DNA of 64,000 bases from Cohnella cholangitidis. GTDB lineage: Bacteria > Bacillota > Bacilli > Paenibacillales > Paenibacillaceae. A model generated the notes under the pieces. That model was not told where the DNA came from and made no database searches. It saw nothing but the letters and a program-made list of their open reading frames with translations. The stretch spans positions 2,997,501-3,061,500 of the forward strand of contig NZ_CP041969.1 in assembly GCF_014107495.1 (NCBI RefSeq), read 5' to 3'. Below, piece after piece: positions 11,754-20,041 of this stretch (the stretch's first letter is position 1; every line of letters starts with the position of its first letter). The translations under genes were made by a program, and so were the position numbers.

Positions 11754-12593
11754 ATGGAATCGAATCCGATGAGAGAGATCGAACCGTCTTTGCAAGCCGG
11801 GGAACGGCTTGACGATCTTCTTACCCATAACTTGAAAATTATCCAAAGCCCGGAAGTATTCAGTTTCTCGCTGGACGCCGTGTTACTGGCAAGGTTTGCC
11901 GGAGTGCCTCCGAGAGGACGCATTCTCGATCTATGCACGGGTAACGGCGTGATCCCGATGTTGCTCGCGACGCGAACCGACGCCAAGATCGACGGAGTGG
12001 AAATTCAGCCGCGGTTGGCCGATATGGCGCGAAGAAGCGTAGCTCTTAACGGGTTATCCGATAAAATAAGTATCGTGGAAGGCGACTTGCGCGAATGGAA
12101 ACCGGACGGAGAGCTATACGATGCCGTTACGGTCAATCCGCCATACCTTCCGCTTCAAAGCGGCGATTATAAAGAGAATATTCACCAAGCGATGGCGCGC
12201 CACGAGATCGGCTGCAAGCTGGAAGACGTAATCGCGGCATGCGCCAAGTCGGTTCGAATCGGGGGACGCGTCGCTATGGTGCATCGCCCAAGCCGAATGG
12301 TCGACATTATTGACCTAATGCGTCGATATCGGCTTGAGCCGAAACGGATTCGTTTCGTTCATCCCCGTAAGGAAGCGGAAGCGAACATGATCTTAATAGA
12401 AGCAACGCGAGATGGCCGACCGGAAGCGCGTCTCCTGCCGCCGCTGATCGTATATGAAGAGGATGGGGAGTATACCCCTGAATTGCTCGCCGTATTTTAC
12501 GGACAAGCTGCGGAGTTACCGGATTTCAAAAGACAGAACGGAAGAACGCCATTGTCCAGATCTAAGAATGATGGGGAGGGGGTAGGGGAATGA
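11754..12593 (+). CDS. SAM-dependent N6-adenine tRNA methyltransferase family protein (TrmN6/YabB-like)
   Basis: Class I methyltransferase. The SAM-binding motif is RILDLCTGNGVIPMLLA and the catalytic VNPPYLP (NPPY) is typical of N6-adenine methylases such as TrmN6, which modifies A37 of tRNA1(Val). ATG at 11754 lies 8 nt after GGAAGGTG; the upstream TTG at 11733 has no RBS. 279 aa. The ATG of rsmI overlaps its stop by 4 nt, so the two RNA-methylation genes are coupled. Confidence 0.88.
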   Translation: MESNPMREIEPSLQAGERLDDLLTHNLKIIQSPEVFSFSLDAVLLARFAGVPPRGRILDLCTGNGVIPMLLATRTDAKIDGVEIQPRLADMARRSVALNGLSDKISIVEGDLREWKPDGELYDAVTVNPPYLPLQSGDYKENIHQAMARHEIGCKLEDVIAACAKSVRIGGRVAMVHRPSRMVDIIDLMRRYRLEPKRIRFVHPRKEAEANMILIEATRDGRPEARLLPPLIVYEEDGEYTPELLAVFYGQAAELPDFKRQNGRTPLSRSKNDGEGVGE

Positions 12594-13534
12594 GCGATGA
12601 CAACAAAGAAAAGGGGATCAGCTCCGAGAAAGCAATCGTTCAACGCAGCTTCGCCGGGCGCGAGATTCCCGGAACGTTATATTTGGTCGCGACTCCGATC
12701 GGTAACCTGGAGGATATGACGTTTCGGGCCATCCGTACGCTGAAGGAAGTACGGCTTATCGCGGCGGAAGATACCAGGCAGACCCGTAAGCTGCTGACGC
12801 ATTACGAAATCCAGAACAGGCTGGTCAGTTATCATGAACATAATCGCGAGGCAAGCGGCCCGGAGCTCATCCGCCTGTTGCAGGAAGGACAGAGCATCGC
12901 ATTGGTAAGCGATGCCGGCATTCCCGCAATATCCGATCCCGGCGCCGATCTCGTACGGGACGCGGTAGCGGAAGGCATCCCGGTCGTACCGATTCCCGGA
13001 GCGAATGCCGCGTTATCGGGTCTCATCATATCCGGACTCCCTACGGATCGTTTTCTGTTCGTCGGATTTCCGCCGCGAGACCGCAAGGGCCTAAACAAGA
13101 TCCTCGACGGCTTGTCGGGAGAGACCGGAACATTGCTGTTTTATGAATCCCCGCACAGATTGAAAAAAACGTTGGCCGTGATCGGGGAACGGTGGAGCGG
13201 GCGCAGAATGGCTATCGTGAGGGAGTTAACGAAGCGGCACGAGGAAGTGGTCCGCGGAACGGTGGCTGCTTGCTTGGAGCATGTCGAGCAGGTTCCTCCG
13301 CTTGGAGAGTGCTGCCTTATAATAGAAGGAACAAAATCGGACGAAGAGGGAAGAGCCGGTTCGCGAGAAGCCAACCAAGGACAATGGTGGGAATCGTTAA
13401 CTCTGGCAGAGCATGTCGCGCATTACGAGTCCCAGCAGCTTAAACGCAAGGAAGCTATGAAATCGGCGGCTGCGGATCGCGGATTATCGAGGCGTGACGT
13501 CTATCAGGCGTTGCTGGAAGCAAGCGACGAATAA
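12590..13534 (+). CDS. rsmI: 16S rRNA (cytidine-1402-2'-O)-methyltransferase
   Basis: Tetrapyrrole-methylase-fold enzyme that 2'-O-methylates C1402 in the ribosomal P site. Motifs: LYLVATPIGNLEDMTFRA, AAEDTRQTRKLL, ALVSDAGIPAISDPG and FYESPHRLKKTL. It has a 16-residue hydrophilic N-terminal stretch ahead of the catalytic domain and a C-terminal helical region (SRRDVYQALLEA). 314 aa. It starts inside the preceding methyltransferase gene. Confidence 0.95.
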   Translation: MSDDNKEKGISSEKAIVQRSFAGREIPGTLYLVATPIGNLEDMTFRAIRTLKEVRLIAAEDTRQTRKLLTHYEIQNRLVSYHEHNREASGPELIRLLQEGQSIALVSDAGIPAISDPGADLVRDAVAEGIPVVPIPGANAALSGLIISGLPTDRFLFVGFPPRDRKGLNKILDGLSGETGTLLFYESPHRLKKTLAVIGERWSGRRMAIVRELTKRHEEVVRGTVAACLEHVEQVPPLGECCLIIEGTKSDEEGRAGSREANQGQWWESLTLAEHVAHYESQQLKRKEAMKSAAADRGLSRRDVYQALLEASDE

Positions 13535-13551
13535 GAGGATGACCGCAGGCA

Positions 13552-13584
13552 AAAAAAAGCCTCCCGAGAGCGAGCTCGGGAGGG
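13552..13584 (-). terminator. Terminator of abrB
   Basis: On the minus strand CCTCCCGAG/CTCGGGAGG with a 6-nt loop runs into eight T residues. There is no T tract on the plus strand, so it serves abrB rather than rsmI. Confidence 0.88.
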
Positions 13585-13654
13585 GTGCAAGGAGTATTAA
13601 AAAGGTTGGAATTAACAATTATTAGAATACAGTTTTTATTATAAACTATTTTCT

Positions 13655-13909
13655 CTAATTTGTCACAGGTGAAGGTAAATCCTTCAAACATTCTCTGCAA
13701 ACAATTTTTCCTTTGAAGTAGGTCACGTTCTCCGCATTGCCGCAGAAGATGCAAGCAGGTTCGTATTTCTTAAGCATGATGCGCTCTCCGTCTACGTAGA
13801 TCTCAAGGGCGTCTTTCTCTCCGATGCCTAGCGTACGGCGCAATTCGATCGGAATAACCACCCGGCCCAATTCATCAACTTTCCGCACGATACCTGTAGA
13901 TTTCATCAT
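13655..13909 (-). CDS. abrB: Transition-state regulator AbrB
   Basis: SpoVT/AbrB-type DNA-binding protein that represses stationary-phase genes during growth. Residues 1-50 (KSTGIVRKVDELGRVVIP) are nearly identical to Bacillus AbrB. The C-terminal half differs: Cys53/Cys56 and Cys71/Cys74 form two CxxC pairs resembling a zinc ribbon, where B. subtilis has a different dimerisation segment. Two adjacent ATGs are possible starts; AGAGGGG lies about 9 nt upstream. A consensus-like promoter and two Spo0A boxes precede the gene. Confidence 0.95.
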   Translation of the reverse strand: MMKSTGIVRKVDELGRVVIPIELRRTLGIGEKDALEIYVDGERIMLKKYEPACIFCGNAENVTYFKGKIVCRECLKDLPSPVTN

Positions 13910-13976
13910 TTGGTAATACCCCTCTCATAAGGTTAAAATAAAAACAAACGGACTTACAAGGATAATCCTGTCCGTG

Positions 13977-13993
13977 TTCGCCAACATTCGACA
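13977..13993. promoter_or_regulatory. Tandem Spo0A boxes in the abrB leader
   Basis: TTCGCCA (13977-13983) and TTCGACA (13987-13993), 10 bp apart, both matching the 0A-box TTCGnCA. They lie about 20 bp downstream of the predicted abrB transcription start, as in B. subtilis, where Spo0A~P represses abrB. Confidence 0.8.
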
Positions 13994-14016
13994 AAGTTCT
14001 CTATTTTCCGTTTTCT

Positions 14017-14045
14017 ATCGTACCAACCATTCCCAAAAAAGTCAA
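14017..14045 (-). promoter_or_regulatory. abrB sigma-A promoter
   Basis: Minus strand: TTGACT (14045-14040), 17-nt spacer, TACGAT (14022-14017). Confidence 0.8.
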
Positions 14046-14165
14046 CCTGTATTGCTAGGTTTGAAGTCCTGATATTCCTGAGAATTTCCTGAGAATCCTA
14101 TTAAATAAGGCAATTTCAAGAACAATGAGTGCGCTTGCAAAACAACGACAAATAGGAAGACGATA

Positions 14166-14182
14166 TTCGACAACATTCGACA
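14166..14182. promoter_or_regulatory. Tandem Spo0A boxes upstream of the HD-domain gene
   Basis: TTCGACA at 14166-14172 and again at 14176-14182, a 10-bp period. A further box in the opposite orientation, TGTCGAA, lies at 14208-14214. They are 60-75 bp before the HD-domain start codon and 120 bp or more from the abrB promoter. Confidence 0.75.
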
Positions 14183-14240
14183 AAATACGATATATATTTA
14201 GGGGTTATGTCGAAAACTGACAAATTATGAGGTGATGATT

Positions 14241-15533
14241 ATGCTCACGAAGTTGCTAGAGGAGAAGGTTTTTAAGGATCCCGTCCATCATTCCATCTAC
14301 GTTCAGGATCTAACAATCTGGAAGCTCATTAACACGCCGGAATTTCAGCGACTTAGAAGAATACGCCAACTAGGCACCTCCTATCTCACTTTTCATGGAG
14401 CAGAGCATAGCCGTTTTTCCCATTCCTTGGGTGTATATGAAATTACAAGGAAAATTATCTCTCAATTTGAGCGTAATGGATACTCGGACTGGCCGCAAGA
14501 GGAAAAATTGGTCAGTCTGTGCGCTTCTTTGTTGCATGATGTCGGACATGGTCCTTTTTCGCATGCGATAGAACAAATTTTCGATACGGACCATGAGCAA
14601 TGGACCTGCGAGATCATTCTCGGGGATACCGGAATCAATCGGGTTCTGCGCGAAGTCGATCCGCAATTCCCTGCCCAGGTAGCTTCGGTCATTCGCAAGA
14701 AATACGAGAAACCGATCGTCGTCAGCCTGGTTTCGAGCCAGCTTGATGCGGATCGGATGGATTATTTGCTTCGGGATGCCTATTTTACGGGAGTTAACTA
14801 CGGCACCTTCGATCTGGACCGTATTCTACGCGTGTTGCGTCCTTATCAAGGGAAGATCGTGGTGAAAGAGAGCGGAATGCATGCGGTTGAAGATTACCTC
14901 ATGTCCCGTTACCAAATGTATTGGCAAATTTATTTCCACCCGGTTACCCGAAGCTCGGATATCGTATTACGGCAAATTTTCCGCAGGGCAAGCGAGCTAT
15001 ACCGGACAGGTTACGAATTCGCTTTTATGTTGCCTCCGATCAGTGCGCTTCTTGAAGGTACGATTTCTCTCGAGCAGTACATAAAGCTGGATGAAGCAAT
15101 GGCGCAGACTACCTTCGGACAATGGTCGGAGGAGCGGGACGGGCTGCTGTCGGATTTGTGTCGACGGTTCCTGAACAGGCAGCTCTATAAATACGCTCCA
15201 TTAAGCTCTGAGGATAACGCTTGGTTGGATGAAGTCCGACAAGAATGGCTGCAAATCGGACTTCATCCGGAGTATCATATGGAAGTCGATACGACGATGG
15301 ACTCGCCGTACGATGTGTATAAACCGGGGGTATTGCCGGATGCTAAGGAGAAGCCTCCCATTCTGCTGCTGGACGAACAAGAGCGATTGACGGAGATTTC
15401 CGTTAAATCGGATATTATTCAGTCTATAGCCGGTTTGCATCGCGGGAAATACTACATTTATTATCCGGAAGACATGGTGCTTCCTCACGCTCATCGGCTC
15501 AGTGCCGAGACCCGCAAAAAGCTATCTATATAA
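14241..15533 (+). CDS. HD-domain phosphohydrolase (YwfO-like)
   Basis: HD-superfamily hydrolase related to dNTP triphosphohydrolases and YwfO. Motifs: FQRLRRIRQLGTSYLTF followed by HGAEHSRFSHSLGV (first metal His), the HD pair in SLLHDVGHGPFSHAIE, and a later Asp in SQLDADRMDYLLRDA. 430 aa. The start is the ATG at 14241 with GAGGTGAT just upstream; GTG 14232 and ATG 14235 are alternatives. It occupies the place where many Bacillales have metG between abrB and tatD. Spo0A boxes upstream suggest control by sporulation signals. Confidence 0.88.
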   Translation: MLTKLLEEKVFKDPVHHSIYVQDLTIWKLINTPEFQRLRRIRQLGTSYLTFHGAEHSRFSHSLGVYEITRKIISQFERNGYSDWPQEEKLVSLCASLLHDVGHGPFSHAIEQIFDTDHEQWTCEIILGDTGINRVLREVDPQFPAQVASVIRKKYEKPIVVSLVSSQLDADRMDYLLRDAYFTGVNYGTFDLDRILRVLRPYQGKIVVKESGMHAVEDYLMSRYQMYWQIYFHPVTRSSDIVLRQIFRRASELYRTGYEFAFMLPPISALLEGTISLEQYIKLDEAMAQTTFGQWSEERDGLLSDLCRRFLNRQLYKYAPLSSEDNAWLDEVRQEWLQIGLHPEYHMEVDTTMDSPYDVYKPGVLPDAKEKPPILLLDEQERLTEISVKSDIIQSIAGLHRGKYYIYYPEDMVLPHAHRLSAETRKKLSI

Positions 15534-15609
15534 TAGAAGAATGTTAAAGCGAACTTCGTGATTAAAAGATGATTTTTGAACTACATTTAAGAAGGGGACA
15601 TGATCCGAC

Positions 15610-16383
15610 ATGCTTATCGACACCCATGCGCACCTGGATTCTCCTAAGTTCGACAACGACCGCGAAGAGGTCATATCTCGCGCGCTTGAGGCGGGAATCG
15701 ACACGATCGTGAATATCGGCTTTAACCGGGAGACGATTCCGACAACGATGGCGCTGGCCGAAAAATATCCCTTTATCTACGCTGCCGTCGGCTGGCATCC
15801 GACCGATGCGATAGATATGAGATTGGAAGAGGATCTGGCTTGGATCGAACGGTTATGCAACCATCCTAAAGTCGTTGCTATCGGAGAGATCGGCCTGGAT
15901 TACTATTGGGATACTTCCCCGAAGGATATTCAACATACCGTATTTCGCGAGCAGATCCGTTTGGCTAGACGTCTGAACAAGCCGATCGTAATTCATAATC
16001 GCGATGCTCATGAGGATATTGTTAAAATTCTGAAAGAAGAGAAGGCGGAAGAAGTCGGCGGCATTATGCACTGCTTCTCCGGAAGTCCCGAAACGGCCAA
16101 AAAATGCTTGGATATGAACTTCTATATCAGTTTCGGAGGCCCGGTTACGTTCAAGAACGCAAGGGTACCGAAAGAGGTCATGGCACAGGTTCCGTTGGAT
16201 CGAATTTTGCTCGAAACCGATGCTCCGTATTTAGCTCCGCACCCCCATCGAGGGCAACGGAACGAGTCGGCTTATGTTCGTCTAGTCGCCGAGACGGCAG
16301 CGGAAATAAAAGGAATTTCACTTGAAGAATTGTCAGATATTACAAGCAAAAATGGGCGTCGCTGTTTGAGCTTAACGAGATAA
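15610..16383 (+). CDS. tatD: TatD family metal-dependent DNase (YabD)
   Basis: Amidohydrolase-fold DNase. The N-terminal LIDTHAHLDSPKFD supplies two metal His. GEIGLDYYW gives the bridging Glu, IVIHNRDAHED and HCFSGS give further His, and LLETDAPYLAP gives the catalytic Asp. 257 aa, the usual length. A GAAGGGG element lies about 14 nt upstream of the ATG. It precedes the rpf/yabE-rnmV-ksgA group as in Bacillus. Confidence 0.93.
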   Translation: MLIDTHAHLDSPKFDNDREEVISRALEAGIDTIVNIGFNRETIPTTMALAEKYPFIYAAVGWHPTDAIDMRLEEDLAWIERLCNHPKVVAIGEIGLDYYWDTSPKDIQHTVFREQIRLARRLNKPIVIHNRDAHEDIVKILKEEKAEEVGGIMHCFSGSPETAKKCLDMNFYISFGGPVTFKNARVPKEVMAQVPLDRILLETDAPYLAPHPHRGQRNESAYVRLVAETAAEIKGISLEELSDITSKNGRRCLSLTR

Positions 16384-16501
16384 ACGGATAATAAGGGAGT
16401 AAAACGCCTTCGTTTGAAGAAAAAACTGGCTTTTGATCGGAATAATCCTTAAGTAATGGTTAATTTCCGTGAAAATGAGGAAATTCGTCCGATGCATCAT
16501 C

Positions 16502-16530
16502 TTTACACCTTTGGCGAGTAGAGGTTATTA
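16502..16530 (+). promoter_or_regulatory. Probable promoter of the riboswitch leader
   Basis: TTTACA (16502-16507), 17-nt spacer, TTATTA (16525-16530). It is about 40 nt upstream of the aptamer. The match is moderate. Confidence 0.4.
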
Positions 16531-16568
16531 TCATCAACAGAAGTTCGAATATGACATTCCTTTTCCAG

Positions 16569-16770
16569 TGCGCTTAATCTCCCGAGTGGGAGAGTGGGGG
16601 ACCCAACGCAGTGACGTTTATGCATGACGAACGTGCCACGCGGTCCGAGCAATCTTGGGGTGAATTTTGCAAGCGTTAGGGACGAGGCTCTATCTGAGTA
16701 ACTCGACCTGACAGGAGCAAATAGGGCAACTCTCTTTCGCCCGAATCCGACAGCTAACCCCGCAAGCGTG
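16569..16770 (+). ncRNA. c-di-AMP riboswitch (ydaO/yuaA class)
   Basis: Characteristic elements in order: closing helix CGCTT (16571) with AAGCG (16764), GTGGGGGACCCAACG near 16591, TTGGGGTGAATTTT near 16654, a GGGCAACTC loop, and the diagnostic CCCGAATCCGACAGCTAACC at 16740-16759. This class senses c-di-AMP and turns off cell-wall and potassium-related genes. It sits ahead of the rpf/yabE-like gene, a known association. Confidence 0.93.
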
Positions 16771-16826
16771 ATAGAGAGAGGTCAACCTCGTGCCGCGATT
16801 AATTCCTTACATTCTACTACATGCGG

Positions 16827-16863
16827 AAGCCACGAACAGGTCCTCTGTCTCGATGGCTTTTTG
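16827..16863 (+). terminator. Expression-platform terminator of the c-di-AMP riboswitch
   Basis: AAGCCA/TGGCTT with an inner ACAG/CTGT stem, followed by T residues, about 60 nt after the aptamer and 200 nt before the gene. Confidence 0.7.
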
Positions 16864-17059
16864 TGTTGAAAAAAAGAGCTGTGAGAGCTTGTACACCTTG
16901 CGAAAGGGTACACGAACTGGACAAGGCGGCGTTTGAAAATGACAGCCGAAATACAGATACGGGCTGGCAATAAAGCGTCGTTAACCATTTTGGATTAGTC
17001 GCGTCTGACAAGTATCATGCATCACAGTCGACGGCGGGGCTATGAAGGAGGAGCGAGAT

Positions 17060-18217
17060 ATGGGCATTATTCCTACTGAGGAAACCCATGTTCCACGACC
17101 GACCGGCAAGCTTTTCGCACTGCGATGGAAGCATGAGCATTTGCGCGCAGCTCTACTAGGCGCAATTCTCGTTTTTGCCATCACCATCATGTTCGTGTCG
17201 TTGTTGCAAAAAGCAGCCACAAAGAACATCACGATTATCGATAACGGAGTCGCTTCCGTTCTCGAAACCCAATCTTCGAACGTACTCGGTTTTCTCGAAG
17301 AACAGGGCATTCACGTAGGGCCGCACGATCGTCTTTCGCTACAGCCTACCGATTCTCTTGAAGAGGGCAGCCAGCTCGTCATTGATCGGGCGGTAGGAGT
17401 AACGGTTAAGGCGGACGGCCAAAAGGAAGTTACGTATACGACCGAAGATACGGTTGGGGGAGTCATAAGTTCGTTAGACATCAAACTGTCCGAGCATGAC
17501 CGGATTACTCCGGCAATCGACAGTCCCTTGAAAGAGGGAATGACAGTAGCGGTCGTCAGGGTGCGTAAAGAAGTCACAGAGACCAAGTACCCGATCGCCT
17601 ATAAGGTCGTGAAGCAAGACAACGATAAGCTGGAAACCGGCAAGCAAAAAGTCGTCACCGCGGGCAAGGAAGGTCTGGTCGTATTCAAAACCGAGCGTGT
17701 GTACGAGGATGGCAAGCTAGTCAGCCAGGAAATGATCGAGAAAACCGTTGCTCGGCCTGCCGTACAGCAAGTCGTGGCGATCGGCACGAAGAAGAAGGCC
17801 GAAGTGGCTATACTCACGTATAGCGGACCGCCATCTGCCGCCGAAGCGAAAGTCGTGAAACTGAACGGACAATCCGTTAAAGTTAAACGAATGCTCAACA
17901 ATGTGACGCTGACCGCTTATTCCGCGGGATTTGCTTCTACGGGTAAATCCAAGGGAGATTCCGGTTACGGGATAACGGCATCGGGTACTACCGTTCAAGA
18001 AGGACGTACGATTGCGGTTGATCCCAAAGTGATCCCGATCGGCTGGTGGGTCTATATCGACGGCATCGGATTCAGAAGAGCCGAAGATACGGGCAGCGCG
18101 GTCAAAGGCAAGAAAATCGACGTTTATTACGATAGCGAATCGCATGCCAATAAGTTCGGGTTGAAACGCGGTTACACGGTATACGTAATCGGACCGAAAA
18201 AGCCGTCGTTGGATTAA
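17060..18217 (+). CDS. Rpf/YabE-like cell-wall protein (DUF348, G5, 3D domains)
   Basis: Predicted peptidoglycan-active protein anchored by one N-terminal membrane helix (about residues 29-50). Next come DUF348 repeats (for example ITIIDNGVASVLETQSSNVL) and a G5 domain near residues 165-245. A C-terminal 3D domain carries its three Asp in VDPKVIP, RAEDTGSAV and KKIDVYYDS. ATG 17060 has GAAGGAGG 8 nt upstream; the ATG at 17042 precedes that RBS. 385 aa. The c-di-AMP riboswitch upstream ties its expression to cell-wall stress signalling. Confidence 0.92.
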   Translation: MGIIPTEETHVPRPTGKLFALRWKHEHLRAALLGAILVFAITIMFVSLLQKAATKNITIIDNGVASVLETQSSNVLGFLEEQGIHVGPHDRLSLQPTDSLEEGSQLVIDRAVGVTVKADGQKEVTYTTEDTVGGVISSLDIKLSEHDRITPAIDSPLKEGMTVAVVRVRKEVTETKYPIAYKVVKQDNDKLETGKQKVVTAGKEGLVVFKTERVYEDGKLVSQEMIEKTVARPAVQQVVAIGTKKKAEVAILTYSGPPSAAEAKVVKLNGQSVKVKRMLNNVTLTAYSAGFASTGKSKGDSGYGITASGTTVQEGRTIAVDPKVIPIGWWVYIDGIGFRRAEDTGSAVKGKKIDVYYDSESHANKFGLKRGYTVYVIGPKKPSLD

Positions 18218-18255
18218 TCGAAACAGTTGCATCGCGTTTGAATAGAGTTTGGAAT

Positions 18256-18288
18256 CGGGAAGAGGCTTACGGGCTTCTTCCCGTTCGT
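18256..18288 (+). terminator. Probable terminator after the rpf/yabE-like gene
   Basis: CGGGAAGA/TCTTCCCG hairpin followed by a broken T-rich tract (TTCGTTGTTTT). Confidence 0.5.
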
Positions 18289-18390
18289 TGTTTTAAATCC
18301 GGAAGGGATAATAAGAGCGATGTACTTGCTGTCTTCCGTAAACTCGTATACGCTTGTAGGAATGGCTGCGTAAAGGCGGAATGAAATGTT

Positions 18391-18942
18391 ATGATTCGAG
18401 AAATGATTGTCGTTGAAGGGAAAGACGATACAACGGCTGTCCATAGAGCCGTAGGAGCCGATACGATCGAGACGGGCGGATCCGCGATCGGCGAAGACGT
18501 GCTTAGACGCATAGAGCTTGCGCAGGAGCGTCGCGGGGTTATCGTGCTAACGGATCCCGATGCTCCGGGTGAACGGATTCGCAAGATCGTGACGGAGCGG
18601 GTGCCAGGCTGCAAGCATGCTTTCCTGACGAAGAACGAGGCTAGAGGCCGCAGGGGAATCGGGGTTGAGCACGCGTCGGACGAGGCTATCCGCAGAGCGT
18701 TGGAGGCCGTTCGAAGCCCGGAGACCGATTCCGGGGAGCTTGGGGAGATCGATTGGAGCGATCTGCTCGAGGCGGGCCTCATCGTGCACGCGTCTTCAGC
18801 GAGCCGCAGAGAGCGAATGGGAGAGCTGTTAGGAATCGGATACGCGAACGGCAAGCAATTTTACAAAAGGTGCCTCATGTTCCGGATTACGCGCGCAGAG
18901 TTTCTAGCCGCGCTGGAGCAGTTGAAGCGGGAAGGGTTATAG
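18391..18942 (+). CDS. rnmV: Ribonuclease M5 (5S rRNA maturase)
   Basis: Toprim-domain nuclease that matures the ends of 5S rRNA. The Toprim Glu is in IVVEGKDDTTA and the DxD motif in VLTDPDAPGERI. 183 aa, normal for the family. It ends 6 nt before ksgA. Its substrate class is represented twice at the left end of the window. Confidence 0.94.
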   Translation: MIREMIVVEGKDDTTAVHRAVGADTIETGGSAIGEDVLRRIELAQERRGVIVLTDPDAPGERIRKIVTERVPGCKHAFLTKNEARGRRGIGVEHASDEAIRRALEAVRSPETDSGELGEIDWSDLLEAGLIVHASSASRRERMGELLGIGYANGKQFYKRCLMFRITRAEFLAALEQLKREGL

Positions 18943-18948
18943 ACGAAT

Positions 18949-19959
18949 ATGAAGAAAACGACGGATAAAAACGGCGGAGCAAAGAAATACGGTCCCCATA
19001 CTAAGCCATATCAGTATTACAAGTCGTCCAAGCCTGAGGGTGCGGCGGCCAAACCTGCATCGGGTATAGGTTCCAACGAGATCCTTAAGGAAATCGCTAC
19101 CTCCAGCCGTACTCGCGATATCATTCGCAAGCACGGGTTTACCTTCAAGAAGAGCTTGGGGCAGAACTTTCTGATCAACTCGGACGTGTTGGATCAGATT
19201 ATTGCCGCAGCAGGCCTCGACGAGACGCGGGGAGCGTTGGAAGTCGGACCGGGGATCGGATCGCTTACGGAACGGTTAGCCAAGGCTGCGGGCAAAGTAG
19301 CGTCCGTGGAAATCGACAAGCGCCTCCTCCCTATTCTGGAGGATGTATTATCTCCCTATGAGAACGTGAATGTCGTCCATAGCGATATTCTCAAAACCGA
19401 TCTTCAGCAACTATGGAAAGAACAGTTCTCGGGGCTCGCCGGCGTTAGCGTGGTGGCGAATCTTCCGTACTACGTGACGACTCCGATCATCATGAAGCTC
19501 CTGGAGGAACGTCTGCCTCTGGAGAATATCGTCGTCATGGTACAGAAGGAAGTAGCCCTTAGAATGGCGGCAAAACCCGGAGGGAAGGATTTCGGCAGCT
19601 TGAGCATTGCCGTTCAATACTATTGCGAGCCCGAGCTCGTCTGCATCGTGCCCGGCAAAGCTTTCATTCCCGCGCCTAACGTGGAATCGGCCGTTATCAA
19701 GCTGAAACGTCGCCTGGAGCCTGCCGTGAGCGTGCCGGACGAAGCGAAGTTTTTCCAAGTCGTACAGACCGCATTCGCGCAGCGCCGCAAAACGCTTGCC
19801 AATAACCTTGCGGCATTGTCCGGCAAAGACCGCAAGGGAGAGTTGGCGGATTTGCTGTTAGCGTGCGACATTAAGCCGGAACGCCGCGCGGAGACGCTAT
19901 CGCTGCAAGAATTCGCACGGGTATGCGATGCGTTAACCCGAAGCGGTATGCTGGTTTAA
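18949..19959 (+). CDS. rsmA: 16S rRNA (A1518/A1519-N6)-dimethyltransferase with N-terminal extension
   Basis: KsgA/RsmA dimethylates two adenines in helix 45 of 16S rRNA. Motifs: FKKSLGQNFLINSDVL, LEVGPGIGSLTERLA and the catalytic VVANLPYYVTTPI. At 336 aa it is longer than the usual 270-295. The extra 40 or so N-terminal residues are basic and low in hydrophobics, and no ATG, GTG or TTG restart lies close to the conserved EIATSSRTRDIIRKHGF. RBS GAAGGG is upstream of ATG 18949. Confidence 0.93.
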   Translation: MKKTTDKNGGAKKYGPHTKPYQYYKSSKPEGAAAKPASGIGSNEILKEIATSSRTRDIIRKHGFTFKKSLGQNFLINSDVLDQIIAAAGLDETRGALEVGPGIGSLTERLAKAAGKVASVEIDKRLLPILEDVLSPYENVNVVHSDILKTDLQQLWKEQFSGLAGVSVVANLPYYVTTPIIMKLLEERLPLENIVVMVQKEVALRMAAKPGGKDFGSLSIAVQYYCEPELVCIVPGKAFIPAPNVESAVIKLKRRLEPAVSVPDEAKFFQVVQTAFAQRRKTLANNLAALSGKDRKGELADLLLACDIKPERRAETLSLQEFARVCDALTRSGMLV

Positions 19960-19993
19960 GGCTTCGCGATCAAAAGCCGGCTTCCGGACGCGC

Positions 19994-20021
19994 ACCCGAA
20001 GTCTCTTCGTTCCATAGGATA
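19994..20021 (+). promoter_or_regulatory. Candidate sigma-K promoter of yabG
   Basis: AC at 19994-19995, 17-nt spacer, CATAGGATA at 20013-20021, matching AC-N16/17-CATAnnnTA. The implied start is close to the RBS (20028-20035), giving a very short leader, so this is tentative. Confidence 0.45.
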
Positions 20022-20041
20022 GACGAAGAGGTGATTTGCCC

